A model generated the notes under the pieces. That model was not told the origin of the DNA. It was given only the letters and a program-made list of their open reading frames with translations, and did not search any database. The position numbers were made by a program, and so were the translations under genes. This document shows, one piece after another, positions 6,489-10,467 of a stretch of 10,467 nucleotides of DNA (position 1 is the first letter of the stretch; each line of letters starts with the position of its first letter). This DNA is from Baffinella frigidus (Eukaryota > Cryptophyceae > Cryptomonadales > Baffinellaceae). Where the stretch lies: positions 198,223 to 208,689 of the forward strand of contig MU646870.1 of NCBI GenBank assembly GCA_026770585.1. The letters run 5' to 3'.

Positions 6489-6608
6489 ACAGGGGTACCT
6501 CACTCATAAGAAACCGTCTGCCTCCCTAGGACCACCATAGGGCCATAGGCATGGTCCTACTGTAGGGTCCTAGGGGGCGGCGGTTTCTTATGGGCGAGGT
6601 ACCCCTGT
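6489..6608. mobile_element. family-B foldback, long-stem copy (120 bp)
   Basis: The left arm from ACAGGGGTACCTC (6489-6501) through CATAAGAAACCG to CCTAGGACC (6525-6533) is complementary to the right arm ending at 6608, with only a few mismatches and one single-base bulge. Within are the 19-mer CCTACTGTAGGGTCCTAGG (6556-6574) and smaller palindromes (ACCAT...ATGGT; CCTACTGTAGG). The outer stem shares nothing obvious with that of the 5194-5295 element, although the inner core is the same. Confidence 0.8.
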
Positions 6609-6609
6609 A

Positions 6610-6644
6610 CGTTGACACAAACAACGCCCCCGTTGGTGTCAACG
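6610..6644. repeat. strong hairpin directly after the family-B element
   Basis: CGTTGACAC, a three-base AAA bulge, CAACG, loop CCCC, CGTTG and GTGTCAACG give a 14-bp stem. It begins two bases after the end of the 6489-6608 foldback. Confidence 0.8.
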
Positions 6645-6684
6645 CAGTATGGTCATATTTGACCCCAATGAGGCGGCAGGCCCC

Positions 6685-6862
6685 TACAGGGCTTACTCGA
6701 AGTTGAGGTCACCACTATAGAATGTCACACAGTAAACTGAGATGTGGACCTTAATTATTTAAGGTCCGCACACCACCCCCCGTTTTGCGGACCTTGATTA
6801 TTCAAGGTACGCACTCCACACCCCTAAAAATGGTGTGACCTTAATTTCAAGTAAGCCCTGTA
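6685..6862. mobile_element. foldback with two inner covarying hairpins
   Basis: The outer arms (6685-6713 and 6834-6862, from TACAGGGCTTACT) are complementary with about three mismatches. Inside are two tandem hairpins: GGACCTTAA-ttat-TTAAGGTCC (6746-6767) and GCGGACCTTGA-ttat-TCAAGGTACGC (6787-6812, one mismatch). Their loops are identical, and the A-T pair in the first stem is a G-C pair in the second. It is likely a short inverted-repeat element of a family not otherwise seen here. Confidence 0.75.
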
Positions 6863-7160
6863 CATGTGATAGCTCTATGCAGGAGCGTAAGCGGCTACTG
6901 GCCACTGAAGGGATAGTGAGCGAGTGGCTATGTCCGGGGAAGGCCGCCGAAAGAGGTCATGAGCACTTGCAGGGGTTAACTGGCAAACTTTGAAAAGCTG
7001 AAGAGCATCAAACCTAGGCGAAATCGCCAATGGGTTAAAAATTGATGAATTTTAATAGAAGTTGACGGATTTTAATGTTTTACCCTTGAGGCACTTTGTT
7101 TTTAGGCACTCGGGGCAAATGGAAGGGGATAAAATGTAGCGACCCCTGACTCTGAAGGGA
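6863..7160. other. unassigned stretch, no gene recognised
   Basis: Mixed composition. The only repeat noticed is a weak direct pair, TTGATGAATTTTAATAGAA and TTGACGGATTTTAATG (about 7042-7078). No open frame merits a call. Confidence 0.4.
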
Positions 7161-7163
7161 CGA

Positions 7164-7718
7164 GTGCCTGCACCGGATCAGCGGGGTCTGGTTAGGGTGG
7201 TTGTGCCAGCCGCCTCCTGGGCCTCTGCGCTCCTTATCTCTGCGAGTGGTCATCCACCGTGCCCTCCCTGCCCTCCCTGGGGAGGGCTGAGCAGCCCTGT
7301 CCGCAAGCTGAGCAGCCCTGACCGAGAGACTGTGCCCCCCGACGCAGAAGCGCACCTCGATGATACGAGGTTCAACGCCCGTAGTCCTGTACCGTTGGAG
7401 GTGCCCACGGAGAGCGAGAGACTGCGTGAGTGTGTGAGAGAAAGCGGCAGAGAGAGAGAGACACCCGATGAGGATACCCTTGAGCCGGTTTCTGCCGCGA
7501 TCTTCTGTACAGGGGGGCTTGATGTGATCCGAAAGGAAGCATGGCCTTTCTACAGAACCAGTTCCGGTGTCCGCCTATGTTGGGAGCTCGAAGAACCTAA
7601 AGGACCTCAAGGACATAAAGAAGAAAAAAACGAGCCATGCGTGTGGAGTTCCAGCTTTGGAGCTATTGGAGCTTTATTGAACGTCGTACGGCAGCACGCA
7701 CGCTTGTGTGTCTGTTAA
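7164..7718 (+). other. 184-residue open frame, probably not a gene
   Basis: This is the longest open frame in the window that is not plainly simple-sequence. Its N-terminal part is Pro/Ser/Ala-rich over a GCCCTCC and CTGAGCAGCCCTG repeat area (7258-7322). Its middle is Glu/Arg-rich over an AGAGAG tract (7411-7464). Residues 115-151 are encoded by the right arm of the 108-bp inverted repeat (DVIRKEAWPFYRTSSG, then LCWELEEPKG). The other copy of that segment carries a stop and four amino-acid changes. The frame then runs into a hairpin at 7645-7729. I recognise no domain. It could be a fragment of a repeat-borne open frame, or chance. Confidence 0.15.
7507..7614 (-). repeat. long inverted repeat, right arm (108 bp)
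   Basis: Partner of 6135-6242, in opposite orientation and separated by 1264 bases. Together they bound a segment of 1480 bp. If they are terminal inverted repeats, the enclosed segment has no recognisable transposase, and the family-B and other hairpins would be nested within it. The arms could also be two independent insertions of one dispersed repeat. Confidence 0.92.
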
Positions 7719-7729
7719 ACTGGAACTCC
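7645..7729. repeat. hairpin with 10-bp perfect arms
   Basis: GGAGTTCCAG at 7645-7654 faces CTGGAACTCC at 7720-7729. Its interior (AGCTTTGGAGCTATTGGAGC, TTTATTGAACG) is an inverted relative of 5298-5328, which reads CGTTTATTAAAGCTCCAAAG, pointing to a shared dispersed sequence. Confidence 0.65.
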
Positions 7730-7756
7730 GTGGTGGGCACAGCCGTTAAAGGGCGA

Positions 7757-7776
7757 TGTCAGGCTTTTGCCTGACA
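7757..7776. repeat. perfect hairpin TGTCAGGC-tttt-GCCTGACA
   Basis: Eight-bp perfect stem with a TTTT loop, the first of four compact hairpins in this region. It is not followed by a T-run, so a terminator is not supported. Confidence 0.8.
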
Positions 7777-7883
7777 AGAGAATCCTGACAGGACACCAGC
7801 ACGCCTCCCTTCATCTATCGACGAGCCTTGACGAACGTGGACACTTTCGGGGACCAAAAACCTCTCAATAAGAGGGAAATATC

Positions 7884-7903
7884 GGGGCGCTGTGTAGCGC
7901 CCC
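7884..7903. repeat. perfect hairpin GGGGCGCT-gtgt-AGCGCCCC
   Basis: Eight-bp GC-rich perfect stem with a four-base loop, the second of the cluster. The surrounding sequence has no other recognised feature. Confidence 0.8.
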
Positions 7904-8039
7904 AGAGTCCACCACCTAGATCGCAGAAGACAGGCCAGATCGAGGGCGCCGCCACAGGTCCTCACTCCCGCTTTCCTGCCTCCTCGACCTGGCCCATCTA
8001 GCCCCCATACGCACAGTCCTACACTACGTGGGGGGCGAA

Positions 8040-8064
8040 CCTCGGTGGCAAGTTGCCACCGAGG
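8040..8064. repeat. perfect 25-bp palindrome
   Basis: CCTCGGTGGCAA, one central G, then its exact complement TTGCCACCGAGG. Such a perfect 12-bp arm with a one-base centre is very unlikely by chance and suggests a recent foldback insertion or maintained structure. Confidence 0.85.
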
Positions 8065-8100
8065 ATCGGCCCTAGTTCAGTGGGCCGGTAGTGGACCGGT

Positions 8101-8119
8101 GAGCGGCACTGAGCCGCTC
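8101..8119. repeat. perfect hairpin GAGCGGC-actga-GCCGCTC
   Basis: Seven-bp GC-rich stem with a five-base loop, the last of the four compact hairpins. Confidence 0.75.
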
Positions 8120-8231
8120 CTCTCCTCAAGTTCACCTGCATGGAGGCCGTCACACCGAGAGTTTGAGCAAGAGCATTGGTTCAGGGGAAGAAACTTTGTT
8201 ACCACCTGAAGAAATTTAAAAAACACGTGCA

Positions 8232-8300
8232 AGCAGGCTGACCTTGGTCAGCTCAGCAGGCTGACCTTCCACCGTACAGCAGGCTGACTTTGCTGACACC
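8232..8300. repeat. three exact-period 23-bp tandem repeats
   Basis: Units start at 8232, 8255 and 8278, each beginning AGCAGGCTGAC(C/T)TT followed by a variable 9-base tail. In the first unit the tail completes a perfect hairpin, GCTGACCTTGGTCAGC; in the third, GGCTGAC...GCTGACACC is only partly complementary. The conserved head with variable tail is not a CRISPR array: there are too few units and no spacer-length gaps. Confidence 0.85.
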
Positions 8301-9118
8301 GCGCGGGCCGAGAGAGTTTATTGATGACGCGACAAGCCTGACAGCGTTTTAAGACCCCCTTGCGTTTTTTTGGGTGCAACTAACATCTGGAGTTCTCTCA
8401 CGCACCACTCGTCATTGTAGAGCGGGGCTGTTCCGTCCGTAGGTCCGTACAGAGAGAAACTCGTTTTTCTGGGATTCGTTAATGGTCAAATTTCGGTCCG
8501 AGATTTGACCAGTTTTGAAATTTCAGCCAACTTCAGCATCAAGATTGGGCAAGGACAGGATGACAAAAAGGTGCATCTATCAACGGGGATCTGGAGGCTT
8601 CTTGGCCACCGTCCCCCCTCCTCGATCTCCGCCGGGCCGCCCAACCTCGACCAACCAAGGTGCCCGCCCCTGAACCATCGCTGGGGCACCCCCGGAATGC
8701 AAAATTGGCACGCCAGGCCGGCGCGCTGCTCCGCAAGTCGGTAGTAAGAGGTGGGTGGAACAAACCCGGTGCAATCCAACCCCGCCCCCCGTCGTTTGTT
8801 CGACTGGGGGTGGGGGGGCTGCCTGCATTCCACACCTCTGCTCCCCACCCAACCTATCCTGAGGGCACACCGCCACGCCTTGTTCCGGAATCGATCTCTT
8901 CCGTCATGTTTTTGGCGTCGGAGTTTCTCGCTCCGTGTCCTGTGTTGCAGGTAGGTACCCTGCAGACGCATCGAACCTCGCACCAGCTCTCAGAAGCATT
9001 TTGATGGCGTGGCAACCCCGATTTGTTCCGAGGCAGTAGTGCGGCGACCCCCCTGCTCCTACAGGCTCTGTCCTTGACGTAGACAGGATGTGGGGGTCTC
9101 CGTTTGAGACAAACCTCG
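8301..9118. other. unassigned stretch, frames open on both strands
   Basis: One perfect hairpin is present, TGGTCAAAT (8483-8491) facing ATTTGACCA (8503-8511). From about 8486 to 9004 the sequence is GC-rich with overlapping open frames on both strands (up to 165 residues minus strand at 8486-8983, 114 residues plus strand at 8660-9004). Their translations are Pro/Arg/Gly-rich without recognisable domains. A spliced exon here cannot be excluded from sequence alone. Confidence 0.35.
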
Positions 9119-9121
9119 CAC

Positions 9122-9208
9122 CTAGGACCACCACGGTATCCTGAGGAGAGGACTACAGTAGGCATGCAGCAGAGCACGCGCGCCATATGAGGCATTCGCG
9201 CGCGCTGC
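9122..9208. repeat. decayed family-B fragment and GC hairpin
   Basis: CCTAGGACCACCACGG at 9122 matches the left inner part of the 6489-6608 element (CCTAGGACCACCATAGG), and GGACTACAGTAGGCATGC follows, resembling the rest of the core. Next to it, GCAGAGCACGCGCG (about 9168-9182) faces CGCGCGCGCTGC (9197-9208) as an imperfect GC-rich hairpin followed by five Ts. Confidence 0.5.
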
Positions 9209-9230
9209 TTTTTAATCCCGGATCTCCCTC

Positions 9231-9394
9231 CTCAACCCTAAACCTTAAACCCTAAACCCAAACCCCTGAAATCTAAACCCTAAAAAGTAAACCCCCCTAA
9301 ATCCTACACCCTCAACCCTAAACCCTAAACTCTAAACCCTAAATCCTAAACCCTAAACCCTAAACCCTAAACCCTAAACCCTAAACCCTAAACC
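9231..9394. repeat. interstitial telomere-type array, CCCTAAA
   Basis: About 165 bases of CCCTAAA repeats. The left part is degenerate (CCCTCAA, CCTTAAA, CTCTAAA), the right part (about 9347-9394) is nearly perfect. Non-telomeric sequence continues on both sides, so this is interstitial. Confidence 0.95.
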
Positions 9395-9630
9395 AGCGCG
9401 TTGGGTCTGATCGGTGCACAGAATGCTCTGTCTGAACACCGAAACGCGAGCGAAAAAACAATATCACTCCCAAACGGGGGCTAGATTTTTGTCCCAGGCA
9501 TAGTGGCGCAGCGTCCTAGGGTGCTTCTCCTAGTAGTACCCTAGCCGGGTGCGTTCCGTCTGTGCAACCAATGCTGGTGTGCAGGTGCAGCGTGGCTCAT
9601 TTCCATGAGATTCAATCGCGGCAAATAATT
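9395..9630. other. unassigned stretch, minor foldback only
   Basis: CTAGGGT near 9516 faces ACCCTAG near 9538 as a 7-bp stem. No gene or other repeat is recognised. Confidence 0.4.
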
Positions 9631-9631
9631 G

Positions 9632-9734
9632 TGACAAATACGCCATGGCAACGAAATTTACTACACAAATGGATCATACTAGTAATTGTTAAAGAAGTTG
9701 TGTAGTAAATTTCGTTGCCGTGGCGTATTTATCA
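9632..9734. mobile_element. family-A foldback element, copy 2 (103 bp)
   Basis: Two 37-bp arms, 9632-9668 and 9698-9734, are complementary with only two mismatches. Reading inward the arm is TGACAAATACGCCA followed by the family core GGCAACGAAATTTACTACAC. The 29-base loop contains CTAGTAATTGTTAAAG, matching CTAGTAATATTAAAG in the loop of 9911-10064. The outer part of the arms differs from the other copies. There is no coding capacity. Confidence 0.88.
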
Positions 9735-9787
9735 TAAATACTCGTCCGGATTAGATTGTTGGGGGAGTACCAGCATGCGTGTGGCGG

Positions 9788-9857
9788 AGGTGTTTGCAGA
9801 TCCACACCACGAAGGGAACTGGCGGCGGCCCTAACCCCTGAACCGTCAACCCTCATC
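9788..9857. repeat. direct repeat left of family-A copy 3
   Basis: The GTTTGCAGATCCACACCACG segment, GAAGGGAACTGG, the CCCTGAACC word and CCCTCAT recur in the same order at 10208-10273. Similarity is clear but diverged. The two copies lie on either side of the 9911-10064 foldback. Confidence 0.7.
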
Positions 9858-9910
9858 CCGTTCAATAGATATGCTGACGACCAGTGCGGCGCGGCAGCCT
9901 CACATAGTAC

Positions 9911-10064
9911 CAACATGTTTATCCGGGGAAACCTATTTTTCTTTCATTTGATGACAATGAAAATTACTACACAATTCGTCCTTTCTAGTAATATTAAAGC
10001 ATTCGTGTAGTAACTTTCGTTGCCATCAAATGAAAGAAAAATAGGTTTCCCCGGATAAATGTTG
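9911..10064. mobile_element. family-A foldback element, copy 3 (154 bp)
   Basis: The arms run from CAACAT(GT)TTATCCGGGG at 9911 and from its complement ending at 10064, continue through AAACCTATTTTTCTTTC and ATTTGATG, and enter the core G(G/A)CAA(C/T)GAAANTTACTACAC. About 62 bases pair with one 2-base indel and a few mismatches. The loop has CTAGTAATATTAAAG. The outer ATCCGGGGAA resembles the ATCCGGGAA at the ends of 3617-3747 but not the 9632-9734 copy. Confidence 0.9.
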
Positions 10065-10207
10065 CGTGGGGGTGGTGCCACTCGGCGGACTACGAACCTT
10101 TCATCAAAAGTCAACTTACCTGAAGACACTTAACTTTGAGGATTTTTGTATGCAAATTGGTCACGTAACACCCCGGAATCAAGGGTCAACGAAACCGTCG
10201 AAGCCCA

Positions 10208-10273
10208 CCGTGTGGTTTGCAGGTCCAAACCACGAAGAGAACAGGAGGCACCCTCGCCCTGAACCCCCTCATA
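10208..10273. repeat. direct repeat right of family-A copy 3
   Basis: Partner of 9788-9857. It holds a perfect hairpin, GTGGTTTG-caggtc-CAAACCAC, not preserved in the other copy. Confidence 0.7.
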
Positions 10274-10306
10274 TTAGACCCCTAGCGGGGGAACTAGTGT
10301 GAGGAG

Positions 10307-10307
<1 letters not shown>

Positions 10308-10358
<51 letters not shown>

Positions 10359-10377
10359 ATATATAAATAAATAAATA

Positions 10378-10467
<90 letters not shown>
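10308..10467. repeat. (TA)n microsatellite to the end of the window
   Basis: About 160 bases of TA dinucleotides, interrupted near 10350-10380 by GTGTGTGTG and AAATAAATAAATATG, then pure TA to the last base. With poly-G at the other end, this suggests an assembly break. Confidence 0.97.

Noticed and set aside
7757-7776. Intrinsic (rho-independent) terminator
   Set aside because: The T-run is in the loop, not after the stem, and nothing indicates a bacterial transcription unit.
8232-8300. CRISPR-like repeat array
   Set aside because: Only three adjacent 23-bp units with 9-base variable tails; no spacer-length gaps, no cas genes, and a eukaryotic-type context.
8486-8983. 165-residue minus-strand open frame
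   Set aside because: Overlapped by open frames on the other strand in a GC-rich stretch; Pro/Arg/Gly-rich without a recognisable domain. A spliced exon is not excluded but is not supported.
9231-9394. True chromosome end
   Set aside because: Non-telomeric sequence continues more than 1 kb beyond the array, and other degenerate tracts lie inside the window.

Overview
This window looks like gene-poor, repeat-dense nuclear DNA from a eukaryote. The organism cannot be named from the sequence. The main clue is several interstitial tracts of CCCTAAA (complement TTTAGGG), the telomere-type heptamer of plants, green algae and several other algal groups. Heavy microsatellite content, many short foldback elements and the lack of any bacterial-style operon suggest a repeat-rich algal or plant-like genome. 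The window starts in a 73-base poly-G run and ends in a long (TA)n run, so it may be a whole assembly contig broken at simple repeats at both ends. I recognise no protein-coding gene, rRNA or tRNA. Most open frames lie in CT-rich, TACATA, heptamer or GC-rich repeats, often open on both strands. The only distinctive peptide segment lies inside a 108-bp inverted repeat, and the other arm carries a stop and only non-synonymous changes.

Layout. 1-384: poly-G, then a polypyrimidine tract. 530-1140: a weak foldback, a 211-bp miniature inverted-repeat element (family C) and three 20-bp tandem units. 1583-2540: an 85-bp repeat flanking heptamer arrays (CCCTCCA, CCCTCAA, CCCGAAA, ATACGAA, CCATGAA) and a 104-111 bp tandem repeat. 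2602-3560: a tandem pair with a tRNA-like box B, telomere-type repeats, and a diverged ~235-bp duplication. 3617-3747: a foldback of family A. 3848-4310: three units each ending in a microsatellite. 4744-5677: a perfect-stem hairpin, a second family-C element and two family-B elements. 5745-6005: more heptamer arrays. 6135-7614: a 108-bp inverted pair enclosing a family-B foldback and other hairpins. 7645-8300: a cluster of perfect hairpins and a 23-bp triplet repeat. 9231-9394: telomere-type array. 9632-10064: two family-A foldbacks, the second lying between direct repeats.

The most interesting signal is the set of short foldback elements. Family A has the core GGCAACGAAANTTACTACAC; family B has CCTACNGTAGGGYCCTAGG. 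In both, the same inner core sits within outer inverted arms that differ from copy to copy. In two places, paired stem positions differ between copies by compensatory changes. This fits non-autonomous elements whose arms are kept complementary, either by structural selection or by arm-to-arm copying. No transposase or other driver is present here.
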